Of a stretch of DNA of 44,332 bases, positions 14,764 to 22,976 are shown piece after piece (within the stretch, counting starts at the first letter, position 1; the number at the start of each line of letters is the position of its first letter). The notes below the pieces were generated by a model, which did not search any database, was not told where the DNA came from, and saw nothing but the letters and a program-made list of their open reading frames with translations. This DNA is from Dehalococcoidia bacterium. GTDB lineage: Bacteria; Chloroflexota; Dehalococcoidia; SM23-28-2; RBG-16-64-32. The stretch spans positions 1-44,332 of the forward strand of contig JAUYGU010000030.1 in NCBI GenBank assembly GCA_030690405.1, read 5' to 3'. A program made the position numbers and the translations under genes.

Positions 14764-14810
14764 TTAAGGAATTGTTAAAGAGAAGGCGCCGAGGATTAGA
14801 AAAGTCTAAT
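14764..14810. promoter_or_regulatory. Candidate regulator sites between the two-component and ABC operons
   Basis: Two TTAA tetramers 11 bp apart (14764 and 14775, within TTAAGGAATTGTTAAAG) give the one-turn spacing usual for OmpR/PhoB-family direct repeats. Just downstream is a 6-bp inverted repeat ATTAGA-AAAG-TCTAAT (14795-14810). Both are AT-rich patches in the intergenic region between the divergent genes. Binding is inferred from layout. Confidence 0.4.
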
Positions 14811-14886
14811 GATTCTCCAATTCCCCTTTAAGGATAGCGCCCTACGCTGGACCTGTAGCAAGCAAACATCCGAGGAGGGTGTGGAG

Positions 14887-15018
14887 ATGAAGGGACTGCT
14901 GATCGTATTCGCTGCGCGGGCGGCCTTCGGCCCGGGAGCCGCAGCCATCGGCGGGGCCCCCACCTGGGCCCAGGTGGGGGCATCCCGCTCAGTGAGACCA
15001 GGGAGGGTTCTCCCGTGA
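14887..15018 (+). CDS. Possible 43-aa ORF with signal-like N-terminus, interrupted by a palindrome
   Basis: ATG 14887 follows GGAGGGTGTGGAG and encodes MKGLLIVFAARAAFGPGAAA, which resembles a signal peptide, then a short low-complexity tail. A 26-bp perfect palindrome (14956-14981) falls inside it. The stop shares GTGA with a further 9-codon ORF (15015-15044) that itself shares ATGA with the permease start. It may be the remnant of a small secreted protein, or a leader region that couples translation to the permease. No family is recognised. Confidence 0.35.
   Translation: MKGLLIVFAARAAFGPGAAAIGGAPTWAQVGASRSVRPGRVLP
14956..14981. repeat. Perfect 26-bp palindrome
   Basis: GCCCCCACCTGGG is followed directly by its exact complement CCCAGGTGGGGGC. 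It lies upstream of the permease within a small ORF and within the transcript leader, where it could fold into a strong stem. Confidence 0.8.
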
Positions 15019-15040
15019 ACGATTCACCTAAGGCCTGGCC

Positions 15041-16426
15041 ATGAAGACCATGAGACGAGGACTTCGGACGATCCTGCGCAGCCCGCTCCGCACGGGCCTG
15101 CTGGTGGCTGTGCTCGCGGTGGCCATGGGGCTAGCACTGATCATGATCACGGTCAACGAGGCGTTCGCGAAGCGGCTGGACGATATCCGGGCTCAGGTCG
15201 GCACCACGATTACAGTCCGCCCCGCAGGGAGTTTCGGCGGCGGTTTCCTTGGTCGGGGAGGGTTCGGAGGAGACCCCGGCGGCGAGAATCCGGCCACTGG
15301 TGAGGACAGCACCGCACAGCAAGCTACCCTGACCGATGACGCGCTCGCTGACCTCTCGTCAATCGAACATATAGCGAGTTACTCCAGGCGAATAACGTCG
15401 CAGTATACCGGCGACGAACTGCAGTCGACGACAATCGAGCCTCCCGAGGGGGCACCAGCGCCGAATGGCGCCCCCGCCGGCGGTTTTCAGGTCCCCATTC
15501 TTGTCACCGGAACCGAAGACCCCAGTTCCCTGGCGAGTCTGGGCGTGGAGGATGCACAGATCGTCGAAGGGCGGACCTTCAACTCCGATGAGGCGCAAGC
15601 GAACGTCGCCGTCCTCGGTCAGACGCTGGCGGAGAATAACAAGCTTGCGATCGGGGATACCTTCCAACTGAACACCACAACGATGGAGGTCGTGGGAATC
15701 TACTCGACGGGAACTCAGTTTGGGGATAACTCGCTCTTCCTACCGCTTGAAACTGCTCGAACAATGTTTGACCGCACTGGCGAGGTCGACGAGGTAGACG
15801 TCCAGGCGGACACGGCCTCCAACGTGAGCGAGGTCGCAGACGCGATTCGCGCGGCGCTGGGTGAGGATGTGGCGGACGTTACCACGCAGGAGTTTGCGTT
15901 TGACGCCATCAGCGCGCCGCTGGCGGACGCTCAAAGTAGCAGCCAGGTCGGCATGATAGCCGCCCTGGCTGCTAGCGCGGCTGTAATCCTCTTCTCTGTG
16001 GGGTTGGTAGCGCGGCAACGCGTGAAGGAGATCGGCATCCTGAAGGCGGTCGGGGCGTCGAACTGGCACGTCACGGCCCAGTTCGGGATCGAGACGGCGG
16101 TGATCAGTGTGGTGGCTGCGGTGCTCGGCGCTCTGGCGACGTTTCCCCTGGCACAGACAGTCGCCAACGGTCTCGTGTCTGACTCCAGTGTGGCCGCGGG
16201 CCCGGGAGGAGGGCCCGGAGGAGGGCCGGGAGATGGGGGTGGCCCAGGCTTCCTACGGGGCGCCGAGGCAGCCAGCGGTCTCTTGGGCGACGTCAAGGTC
16301 GCGGTCTCACCGGAGGTCTTTCTTTACGCGATCGTCATCGCGGCCGGACTGGCGGTCCTGGCCAGCGTGGTCCCTGCATGGTATGTGGGCCGGGTGAGGC
16401 CCGCGGAGGTGCTGCGACATGAATGA
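15041..16426 (+). CDS. MacB/FtsX-type ABC transporter permease
   Basis: The 461-aa protein has one N-terminal membrane segment (about residues 18-38, LLVAVLAVAMGLALIMITV), a large extracytoplasmic MacB-core-like domain (about 45-300), and three C-terminal segments typical of FtsX (about 305-325, 345-370, 425-450) with the conserved RQRVKEIGILKAVGAS. A glycine-rich linker (PGGGPGGGPGDGGGPG) sits between the last two. Such permeases work with an ATPase to move or sense peptides and lipids, or to pull lipoproteins and exporters. Its partner follows with an 8-nt overlap, and the divergent two-component pair probably regulates both. No membrane-fusion partner is in the window. A start nine bases later is also possible. 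Confidence 0.9.
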   Translation: MKTMRRGLRTILRSPLRTGLLVAVLAVAMGLALIMITVNEAFAKRLDDIRAQVGTTITVRPAGSFGGGFLGRGGFGGDPGGENPATGEDSTAQQATLTDDALADLSSIEHIASYSRRITSQYTGDELQSTTIEPPEGAPAPNGAPAGGFQVPILVTGTEDPSSLASLGVEDAQIVEGRTFNSDEAQANVAVLGQTLAENNKLAIGDTFQLNTTTMEVVGIYSTGTQFGDNSLFLPLETARTMFDRTGEVDEVDVQADTASNVSEVADAIRAALGEDVADVTTQEFAFDAISAPLADAQSSSQVGMIAALAASAAVILFSVGLVARQRVKEIGILKAVGASNWHVTAQFGIETAVISVVAAVLGALATFPLAQTVANGLVSDSSVAAGPGGGPGGGPGDGGGPGFLRGAEAASGLLGDVKVAVSPEVFLYAIVIAAGLAVLASVVPAWYVGRVRPAEVLRHE

Positions 16427-17117
16427 CCAGCTGCCCAGCGACGATTACGTGGCGATAGCCGAAGAGCTAACGAAGCACTTCAAGAGCGGCCCCCTGGTTG
16501 TGAAGGCGGTCGATGGCGTGGGCTTCCGGCTGCCCCGGGGCAAGATGGTGGCCCTGCGTGGTCCCAGCGGCTGCGGCAAGAGCACCCTGTTGAACTTGAT
16601 CGGTGCGCTGGACAGGCCGGACTCCGGCAAGCTCACGGTTGACGGCGTGAACGTCAGCAGGCTGAGCGGCGGAGGCGAAGTGGCGTATAGACGGCGCAAG
16701 GTCGGCTTCGTCTTCCAGCAGTTCAATCTCGTGCCGCAACTCTCCGCCACCGAGAACGTCACCCTGCCCATGGAGTTCGTCGGCGGCACTAACGGGGCCT
16801 CAAGGTCGAGGGCGAGGGAGCTCCTGCGGCGGGTCGGACTGGCCCAGGACAGGCACGAACGGCGGCCCGCGAAGCTGTCAGGGGGTGAGCAACAAAGGGT
16901 CGCCATCGCCAGGGCGCTGGCCAACGAGCCGCCCATCATCCTCGCCGATGAGCCGACGGCCAATCTCGACTCGAAGACCGGTCGCCTCATCGTAGAGCTG
17001 CTGCGCAGCTTCCGAAAGGAGGGCCGGACGGTGATAATAGCCACTCACGATGCCGACATCGCCGCGGAGGCCGACATCATCCTGGAGATGAGGGACGGGC
17101 GGCTGGTTGCGTCCTAG
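16419..17117 (+). CDS. ABC transporter ATP-binding protein (LolD/MacB type)
   Basis: The 232-aa ATPase has Walker A GPSGCGKST at residues 48-56, Q-loop VFQQFNLVPQLSA, signature LSGGEQQRVAIARAL, Walker B IILADEPTANLDS and the H-loop ATHD. This sequence pattern is of the LolD/MacB/SalX class that pairs with FtsX-type permeases. It overlaps the permease by 8 nt, so both are co-translated. The substrate is unknown. Confidence 0.94.
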   Translation: MNDQLPSDDYVAIAEELTKHFKSGPLVVKAVDGVGFRLPRGKMVALRGPSGCGKSTLLNLIGALDRPDSGKLTVDGVNVSRLSGGGEVAYRRRKVGFVFQQFNLVPQLSATENVTLPMEFVGGTNGASRSRARELLRRVGLAQDRHERRPAKLSGGEQQRVAIARALANEPPIILADEPTANLDSKTGRLIVELLRSFRKEGRTVIIATHDADIAAEADIILEMRDGRLVAS

Positions 17118-17151
17118 CCGGCGCGGAGGTGGCGCCTATCGCTGAGGCCGG

Positions 17152-17397
17152 TCAGACCCGCGCGCGGCGGCCGCAACTGCGGCAGGTCCACAGCTCGTAC
17201 TGCCTGTCGGGCCAGCCACCGGATTCGCTCTGGTAGATCCACACATCCGGCGCGGCGATCATCGTCTCGGCCCACCAGCGGAGGCGGGCCTTGGGGCGGC
17301 GCTCGACATCCCAGTCCCGGTTGCCGCAGCGCTTACAGGGAGGGCCGTTCTCCTCTCGGCGAACGGCCCGGACCGGTGGCGTCTCGCCGGCGGTCAC
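17152..17397 (-). CDS. Small zinc-ribbon protein
   Basis: The 81-aa product has two CxxC pairs, C21/C24 (CKRCGNRDWD) and C72/C75 (CRSCGRRARV), spaced to bind one zinc. Between them is a Trp-rich stretch with RWWAETMIAAPDVWIY. The GTG start is 2 nt after the stop of the Nudix gene upstream on this strand, so both are probably one transcript. No family with a known function is recognised. It could bind nucleic acid or act as an adaptor. Confidence 0.7.
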   Translation of the reverse strand: MTAGETPPVRAVRREENGPPCKRCGNRDWDVERRPKARLRWWAETMIAAPDVWIYQSESGGWPDRQYELWTCRSCGRRARV

Positions 17398-17399
17398 AC

Positions 17400-17972
17400 T
17401 CAGGTAAGCAGCTCCAGGAACTGCCTCAGCATGCGGGCCGTCGCGCCCCAGATGCGGTGGCCCTCGAAGGTGTAGGCGGGCACCAGCACCTGCTTCCCCT
17501 TGTGCTCGCGCACCTCAAGCTCCATGTTCCGTTCGTCCATGAGGTGCGGCAGCGGTACCTGGACGACCTGCGCCACCTCGTGTTCGTTGATCACGAAAGG
17601 GTACTCGGAGTTCGTTGTGAGTATGCCCACGTAAGGCGTGACCCGGAAGTTGCTGATCGTCAGCATCTCGTCCAGCTGGCCGACGATCTCCACGTCCTCT
17701 GGCCGCACGCCGATCTCCTCCGAGGTCTCGCGGAGGGCGGTCGTCTCCAGGCAGTCGTCGCCGTCATCGCAAGCGCCGCCCGGGAACGATATCTGGCCCT
17801 TGTGGTGCTCCACCTGGTGTGTGCGCTCGGTGAACAGCACGTGAGCCTCGCCCTCCCGGTCGTAGACCAGCAGCAGGATCGCAGCGGGTGTTGCGTCGCT
17901 GGTCTCCAGACGCCGTGGTATGTAGTCCGCCAGCGCCTGGCGAGTCCGCTCCAACCATTCGTCCGCAGCCAT
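17400..17972 (-). CDS. NudL-type Nudix hydrolase (CoA pyrophosphatase-like)
   Basis: The 190-aa product has the NudL-type layout: LLLVYDREGEAHVLFTER, then HHKGQISFPGGACDDGDD and TALRETSEEIGV of the Nudix box, and the terminal motif IWGATARMLRQFLELL. These enzymes split coenzyme A or acyl-CoA diphosphate bonds to give phosphopantetheine and 3',5'-ADP. The Nudix box is complete in its catalytic glutamates (RETSEEIG). It is the first gene of a two-gene transcript with the zinc-ribbon protein. The CoA specificity is inferred from family likeness. Confidence 0.9.
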   Translation of the reverse strand: MAADEWLERTRQALADYIPRRLETSDATPAAILLLVYDREGEAHVLFTERTHQVEHHKGQISFPGGACDDGDDCLETTALRETSEEIGVRPEDVEIVGQLDEMLTISNFRVTPYVGILTTNSEYPFVINEHEVAQVVQVPLPHLMDERNMELEVREHKGKQVLVPAYTFEGHRIWGATARMLRQFLELLT

Positions 17973-18083
17973 GGCTCCAGAATTGATATTACCACGAACG
18001 GCGGCGGGCAGTCGCCCTAGGGGTCGCCGGCGCGGAACCGGGCCATCCGTTTCCTGAAGCAGTCGAGGGTCACGTGAGAACCC

Positions 18084-19190
18084 CTACGCACCGGTCAGAG
18101 TGTCACCGGCGTGATGATCGATGGCGTGTGCGAAGTGGCGCTCCGCCATGGCCGTAAACATCGCGACCCCGCGGTCATCGGAGGCTACGACCTGCGAGGC
18201 GATAACCGTCATGAGAACGCCGGCCAACGTCGCGCGCCGGTAATCGTCGAGACACCGCCTCCATTCGTAGCCGCTTACGCCGCGAGTCCTCAGCCCGTCG
18301 TGATACCGTTTGAGCAAGTCCATCTCGTGCGCGCGCCGGTCGGACACGCGGGGGCCGTTGCCGATGAAGTACGCCGCGTCCAGGATTCCCGGCCCGTGGC
18401 CCACGGTTTGCCAATCGACCGTTGTCAGCGGGTAGCCGCCCTGTTCGGTGCCGAACAGCATGTTGTCCAAACGGTAGTCGCCGTGCGTCACACAGTAGGG
18501 CGGTGCCCATGAGCTCCGCCAATCGTTCATCGAGGCGCCGAAGGCCTCTCCAAGAGCCAGCTCATCGGCGCTGAGTGATGACCCGTACTGTCCGACGAAG
18601 CCCGGCCATAGGCTCTGATACATGCTTTGGATCATGGCCTGCGATTGTGCGTTGTCGTATTGGCTGAGCCATTCGATGCTCGCCAGTGTCGGGTCGCCCC
18701 AGCGGGGCGCATGCAGCGCCGTAAGCTCCTCCATCGCGAGGATCGCCTGCTCGAGGCTGCATCCGCCGAGTTGATCGCCTTGCACTGCGGGCCGAAGGTC
18801 CTCGAGCAGCAGCACGAAGTCGCAGGTATCCAGATCGATGTCGGCAAGGTAGCAGGCGGGAACGCGGACATCCACCGTCCCGGCGATCTCCTGGTAAAAC
18901 CTGACCTCGTGTTCGAACAGGCGCAACGCCTTCGCGGTTGCCCGGCTCTGCGGTTCCGGCGAAGGGAACTTACCCACCACACTTGCGGGCGCGTCGGGCG
19001 CGGGTCTGTCGTAGGTGAGCGAGAACGCGATGTTCTGCCCGACCTGCCCCGTCCCGATCCGCTGGCGCTCAACCCCGGTCACGACCGCGTCACACAGCAC
19101 ACCAGCGTACTGAAGCACCTCGGTGAGCCACCGGGCGTCCGCCATTGCGGGGTCGGAAACCAGCCTCGGCTTTGCCGCGCGTTCAGCCAT
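18084..19190 (-). CDS. Kinase-like phosphotransferase (APH / ecdysteroid-kinase-like)
   Basis: The 368-aa product has the kinase-like fold: a GTGQVGQNIAFSLTY nucleotide loop, FVLLLEDLRPAVQGDQ, and the catalytic motif CVTHGDYRLDNMLFG with metal-binding LTTVDWQTVGHGPGILDAAY. Such proteins (APH or CHK-like) phosphorylate alcohol-bearing small molecules, including sterols or aminosugars, but the substrate is not visible here. It is encoded alone, convergent with nothing close, and is followed upstream by a tRNA on the same strand. Related genes lie at 6821 and 20462. Confidence 0.85.
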   Translation of the reverse strand: MAERAAKPRLVSDPAMADARWLTEVLQYAGVLCDAVVTGVERQRIGTGQVGQNIAFSLTYDRPAPDAPASVVGKFPSPEPQSRATAKALRLFEHEVRFYQEIAGTVDVRVPACYLADIDLDTCDFVLLLEDLRPAVQGDQLGGCSLEQAILAMEELTALHAPRWGDPTLASIEWLSQYDNAQSQAMIQSMYQSLWPGFVGQYGSSLSADELALGEAFGASMNDWRSSWAPPYCVTHGDYRLDNMLFGTEQGGYPLTTVDWQTVGHGPGILDAAYFIGNGPRVSDRRAHEMDLLKRYHDGLRTRGVSGYEWRRCLDDYRRATLAGVLMTVIASQVVASDDRGVAMFTAMAERHFAHAIDHHAGDTLTGA

Positions 19191-19345
19191 CAGTTTGCAC
19201 CTGCGCTGTCAGCCGGGCCGCGGGCCCGCTGGATTCGCGCCGGCCCCCATCTTCCAGCCGGTCGCGCGGGTGACGCCGCGCTGCCTGCGGGAGGCGGCTC
19301 TGAAGGTACTCCTCTATCCGCTCTGCTTGAACCATGACACAAAAA

Positions 19346-19420
19346 TGGTGGGCCCGGGAGGATTCGAACCTCCAACCAACCGGTTATGAGCCGGTCGCTC
19401 TGCCCTTGAGCTACGGGCCC
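19346..19420 (-). tRNA. tRNA with CAT anticodon (Met, or Ile2 if lysidine-modified)
   Basis: The minus strand folds into a standard cloverleaf: acceptor GGGCCCG/CGGGCCC, D-stem GCTC/GAGC, anticodon stem ACCGG/CCGGT around CTCATAA, T-stem GGAGG/CCTCC with loop TTCGAAT, discriminator A, and an encoded CCA. Length is 75 nt. The CAT anticodon fits elongator Met or Ile2; I cannot choose between them by eye. The 5' end is not the C1-A72 mismatch of initiator tRNA. Confidence 0.95.
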
Positions 19421-19429
19421 GCCCGCCTG

Positions 19430-19458
19430 ATTGTATATCCGGCCTTATGAGTATTCAA
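19430..19458 (-). promoter_or_regulatory. Promoter of the tRNA gene
   Basis: On the minus strand TTGAAT (19458-19453) and TACAAT (19435-19430) are 17 nt apart. The -10 ends 9 nt before the tRNA 5' end, so the transcript begins near the mature end. This is the best -35/-10 pair in the window. Confidence 0.75.
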
Positions 19459-19583
19459 GGAAGGCGAGCGGCGCCGCATGAGCGATCCTAACTCCTGTAA
19501 CAAGCCGTTTCTGCGCCGCGTCTCAAGGTTTGAGCCAAATTTCCCCGCGCCGCCATCGGCGGCGGGCGTTACGAGAGGTCAGG

Positions 19584-20420
19584 ATGACCAAGCCAAGCGA
19601 TTTCAGCCCCGCGGCGGCTCTTGAAATGAAGGATAGCGTCGCGGCCAAAGAGTCCAGGTGCGCCCGTTGGCTCCTGCGGGGCGTAGGCGTTGCCGTGCTC
19701 GGTCTTGGCTGGGCCGCCGTAAGCCTCCGGGACGTCGGCACCGGCGCCTTCATCGTCGACTCCGTTGTCTTCGTCGCGATGGCGCTCTACGCCTTCACGG
19801 CGGCTGCCGTCTCCCGTATCCACGCGGTCAGCGAGGAGCGAAAGATCCGCCTGGGCCTGCTCGTTCACAACATTGAGCTTGAGAACATGTCCATGCGCGA
19901 CGAGCTCACCCAGTTGTTCAACCGGCGTTACCTGTTTGACCGGCTCGGGCGCGAGCTTGATACCGCCAGGGGCTTCGAGCGTCCGCTGGGCTACATCGCC
20001 ATGGAGTTGCGGTCTCTTGCCCACCTCAACGATACGTACGGGTATGAGGCTGGAGACCAGGTCCTGGCCGCCTTCGGGCGGTTCCTCATGGACTGTACCC
20101 GCGCCAGTGACATACCCGCCCGGGTGAGCGGCAACAAGTTCGGTGTCATCCTGCCGGACACCTCCAAGCGCGGCGCCTACACGATGGTCGAGCGCCTTGC
20201 CCAATCCATGTCCACGTCTCCCCTGATTGGAGATGCGAGGCTGGACGGCGCACTCGTCGTCTCCTTCGGCGTGTCGGGCTACCCCTGGGGCGCAGACACG
20301 GCTGGTGCGGTCATCCGGCAGGCGGAGATCGAGATGGACGCCGAGTCGAAAGCGCAGGGGGCCGCGGACGGCATCCCCGCCGCTTCCGCGCCGATCGGCG
20401 AAGGGCGCGGCGACTCCTAG
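19584..20420 (+). CDS. Membrane GGDEF protein with degenerate active site (SGNKF)
   Basis: The 278-aa product starts at ATG 19584 behind GAGGTCAGG. It has two membrane segments (about 30-48 and 54-75), then a GGDEF domain with DELTQLFNRRYLFDRLGRE and NDTYGYEAGDQVLAAFGRFL. The catalytic GGDEF/GGEEF is replaced by S182-G-N-K-F186, so diguanylate cyclase activity is unlikely. The inhibitory RxxD motif (R173-A-S-D176) lies the usual 5 residues ahead, so c-di-GMP binding could remain. An alternative start upstream at 19530 lacks a good ribosome binding site. A receptor or regulatory role is inferred. Confidence 0.88.
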   Translation: MTKPSDFSPAAALEMKDSVAAKESRCARWLLRGVGVAVLGLGWAAVSLRDVGTGAFIVDSVVFVAMALYAFTAAAVSRIHAVSEERKIRLGLLVHNIELENMSMRDELTQLFNRRYLFDRLGRELDTARGFERPLGYIAMELRSLAHLNDTYGYEAGDQVLAAFGRFLMDCTRASDIPARVSGNKFGVILPDTSKRGAYTMVERLAQSMSTSPLIGDARLDGALVVSFGVSGYPWGADTAGAVIRQAEIEMDAESKAQGAADGIPAASAPIGEGRGDS

Positions 20421-20461
20421 ACGCCCCTCCGCAACCGGGAGAGCCGCCCGGGCGCGGCCCG

Positions 20462-21625
20462 TTACGCCAGGCCGTGCTTCCGCACCAGCGACTCCACGTG
20501 GGCGATGTCCGAGTAGACCCGCTCCCTCATGGCCTCCCGTTGGTCGTCCGGGACCGGCGCCGATGGCGCGCTCACCATCACCCCAAACAGCACCCCAACG
20601 ATCTGCCAGAGCGCTATCGTCACCAGCTCCGAGCCGTACAACCAGGCCTCGCGGTCAATGGGACGGCCCAGATTCCTCTCCAGCTCGTCGAGATAGTGGC
20701 CGACCAGCTCCTCGACGTTCGGCGGTTGCTGGTAGGCGAGGAAGCGGCCCACGTCGGCGGACGAGAGCCCTTCGCCGACGATCTCCCAGTCGATTACGAC
20801 GGTCTGCGCGCCTTCCGGCGTCTCTCTCAACCCCAGGTTGCGGTTGTCAAAGTCGTAGTGGCAGAGGGTGCGTGGCAGATGGCGGATCTTCTCCAGCAAG
20901 CGCTCCGGCTGCCGGTACAGCCCCTCGATCGCCCGGCGCGTCTTCGGCGCCAGGGAGTCCATCAGGTTCACGACCCCCTCCGCGAACCACGGCCATTTGC
21001 CCACGATGTACGTGGAGGACTCAGCCGGCGTATTCATGCCGTCCAGGACGTCAACCACGCAGCGGTAGAAGTAGTCCACCGGCTGCTCCAGCCGCATCAG
21101 CCAGGGCTGGCGCAGGATGTCGTGCCGCTCCCAGAACGCCGCATGGAACGCCGCCAGGTGTGACAGGATGAGCCGGATCGTCTCGTCCGGCAGCGCCGCG
21201 TGCATCCCCAGCGCCTCCATCTCCGGCCGGACGTCCTCGACGAACGCCCAATACTGGTCGTGCGCCGGGTCCAGCTCGATGTGGACGTAGGGCACGTGGA
21301 AAGTATCCGGCACCAGCTTGTACAGACCGGTCTGGAACGCCTTCAGCTCGCGGTGCTCCGTATCCCCCGTCAGCATCATGACGGCGTCCATAGGCGGGAG
21401 AACCCGCAGGATTACAGTCGAACGCCCGGAGCCGTCCCTGCCGCTGTACTCGAATGCGATCTCGTAGAACTCCTTCTCGCCGAAGCGGGGGAACTCGAAC
21501 GGGTCCGGCGTCACGGTGAACGAGGTGACCCTCACCGTCGGGTCGGACAGCAGCTTCGCCGCTACCTCCGAAAGGTATCCGGACGTCAGCTCTCCAACCG
21601 TTCGTGGGGTCTTAGCTGTGGACAT
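20462..21625 (-). CDS. Kinase-like phosphotransferase (CHK/APH family)
   Basis: The 387-aa protein has the APH-type catalytic loop LCHYDFDNRNLG (the usual HGD is HYD here) and the metal-binding VVIDWEIVGEGLSSADVGRF. The N-terminal half has YEIAFEYSGRDGSGRSTVIL and a FVEDVRPEMEALG hinge. Its ATG is 3 nt beyond the hydrolase stop, so it follows the acetyltransferase and alpha/beta hydrolase in one operon. The substrate is unknown. Replacement of Gly by Tyr in the HGD triad occurs in some family members and does not remove the essential Asp. Confidence 0.82.
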   Translation of the reverse strand: MSTAKTPRTVGELTSGYLSEVAAKLLSDPTVRVTSFTVTPDPFEFPRFGEKEFYEIAFEYSGRDGSGRSTVILRVLPPMDAVMMLTGDTEHRELKAFQTGLYKLVPDTFHVPYVHIELDPAHDQYWAFVEDVRPEMEALGMHAALPDETIRLILSHLAAFHAAFWERHDILRQPWLMRLEQPVDYFYRCVVDVLDGMNTPAESSTYIVGKWPWFAEGVVNLMDSLAPKTRRAIEGLYRQPERLLEKIRHLPRTLCHYDFDNRNLGLRETPEGAQTVVIDWEIVGEGLSSADVGRFLAYQQPPNVEELVGHYLDELERNLGRPIDREAWLYGSELVTIALWQIVGVLFGVMVSAPSAPVPDDQREAMRERVYSDIAHVESLVRKHGLA

Positions 21626-21628
21626 GCT

Positions 21629-22483
21629 TCACTCCGTAAGGAACTCCGTGACGACTTCAAGGAAGCGATCCAGCTGGTCATGGTGCACCCAGTGGCCGGC
21701 GTCCTCAATGGTGACCGCCCGATAGCTGGCGATCGCAGCCGCGCGCCCTGACTTCTCCGGGTCCGGCGCCCATGACTCCGATCCCTTGATAAGGAGCACC
21801 GGCGCCCTGATGCGAGACCAGATGTCCTGGGCGTCCTCCAGGTTGAACTCGTACGGGGAGCGGATCCGCACGTAGTTGTCGAACTTCCAGGAGAGCGTGT
21901 CGTCATCGTTAGGGCGCGTGCCGTGGAGGGTCAGGTAGTGGGCCATCTCCGGCGTCAGGTGAGGGTTCGCCTCCAGCATCCGGCGCGTCGCGTCCTCCAC
22001 GGAGGCGTACCGCCGGGGCTCTCTGCGCTCCATCTCGTGCATGTGGTCTATCCACTCGCGCATGCGAATGTGCGCCGGCCGGTGCTCCAGCGTGGGCGGG
22101 CCCAGCCCCTCGATCGCCACCACCTTGAGGACGCGCTCCGGGTAAGTCCCCGCGTATTGAAGGGCCACGGCGCCCCCCAGCGAGTGGCCTATGATCGTCA
22201 GTGGCCCGTCGCCGAGGCTCGCCACCAGCGTCGCCGTGTCCAGTACGAACTCCGGCAGGCTGTACATGCCACCCAGCGCCCAGCCGCTGTCGCCGTGGCC
22301 GCGCAGGTCAGGCGCGTAGACCGTGTAGCGGTCCTGCAGCGCCAGGGCCGTCCGGTCCCAGTTGCGGCTGTGGTCCCGCCCGCCGTGGATCAGGACGAGC
22401 GGTGGCCTGCCCTGGTTTCCCCAGGCTACGTAGTGCAGCCTCAGTCGCTGCGAGTAGTAGTAACGGGACTCCGGCTCGCTCAC
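21629..22483 (-). CDS. Alpha/beta hydrolase
   Basis: The 284-aa product begins YYYSQRLRLHYVAWGNQG and has the oxyanion motif LVLIHGGRDHSRNWD, DLRGHGDSGW, and the nucleophile elbow GHSLGG with S101. The catalytic His is in DAGHWVHHDQLDRFL. Family members are esterases, epoxide hydrolases or dehalogenases; the neighbours do not show which. It overlaps the acetyltransferase by 4 nt and precedes the kinase-like gene by 3 nt, so the three form an operon whose shared substrate is unknown. Confidence 0.92.
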   Translation of the reverse strand: MSEPESRYYYSQRLRLHYVAWGNQGRPPLVLIHGGRDHSRNWDRTALALQDRYTVYAPDLRGHGDSGWALGGMYSLPEFVLDTATLVASLGDGPLTIIGHSLGGAVALQYAGTYPERVLKVVAIEGLGPPTLEHRPAHIRMREWIDHMHEMERREPRRYASVEDATRRMLEANPHLTPEMAHYLTLHGTRPNDDDTLSWKFDNYVRIRSPYEFNLEDAQDIWSRIRAPVLLIKGSESWAPDPEKSGRAAAIASYRAVTIEDAGHWVHHDQLDRFLEVVTEFLTE

Positions 22484-22968
22484 CCGCCCTGGCTCCGCAG
22501 CTGGTACAGGGATCCGTATATCCCTACGTCGCTTCCCGGGATTACGAATGCACCGCAGAGCTTCTCGTAGTAGCGCTGCGGCCCGACGCCGCCGATGATC
22601 GCGTAGGCGTAGCCCATCTCACGCATCGACTCAAGGCAACGGAAGAGCAGCGCCCCGCCGGCGCCCCGCCCGCGCTCGTCCGGCTGCACGCCCGTCGGCC
22701 CGAAGAATCCGCGGCGCGTGCACTCGTATGCCCCGAACCCGACGATGCGTCCCTCTTTCTCTGCCATAAACGCCGTAATCGGCGACTGCCGGTACGCCAG
22801 GTCGGCCTCCACAGCCCACAGCTCGCCGAACGTCTCCTCCACAAACCGGCGGTAGCGGGCGTGGTCCCAGGGGTCGGCCCGCCGGACGGTGACGCCCATG
22901 GAGGCCGCGCGCTGGTAGTAGGGCGAGGCGTCAGGGAGGTCGTACAGGCGGACCAGCATATCCGGCAT
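22480..22968 (-). CDS. GNAT acetyltransferase
   Basis: From the ATG at 22968 the product is 162 aa; a longer open frame to 23055 would run through the promoter. The acetyl-CoA-binding motif is GVQPDERGRGAGGALLFRCL, followed by MGYAYAIIGGVGPQRYYEKL typical of the fold. The ATG lies 9 nt after a TATTAT box with no ribosome binding site, so leaderless expression is inferred. It heads the three-gene operon. The acceptor is unknown. Confidence 0.85.
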   Translation of the reverse strand: MPDMLVRLYDLPDASPYYQRAASMGVTVRRADPWDHARYRRFVEETFGELWAVEADLAYRQSPITAFMAEKEGRIVGFGAYECTRRGFFGPTGVQPDERGRGAGGALLFRCLESMREMGYAYAIIGGVGPQRYYEKLCGAFVIPGSDVGIYGSLYQLRSQGG

Positions 22969-22976
22969 CGCGCGGC

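Noticed and set aside
16198..16245. G-rich tandem repeat as a regulatory element
   Set aside because: It is in frame and encodes the Gly/Pro linker between membrane segments of the permease.
20227..21171. Plus-strand frame overlapping the kinase-like gene
   Set aside because: Arg/Pro/Ser-rich shadow of the conserved minus-strand phosphotransferase and of the GGDEF gene end.
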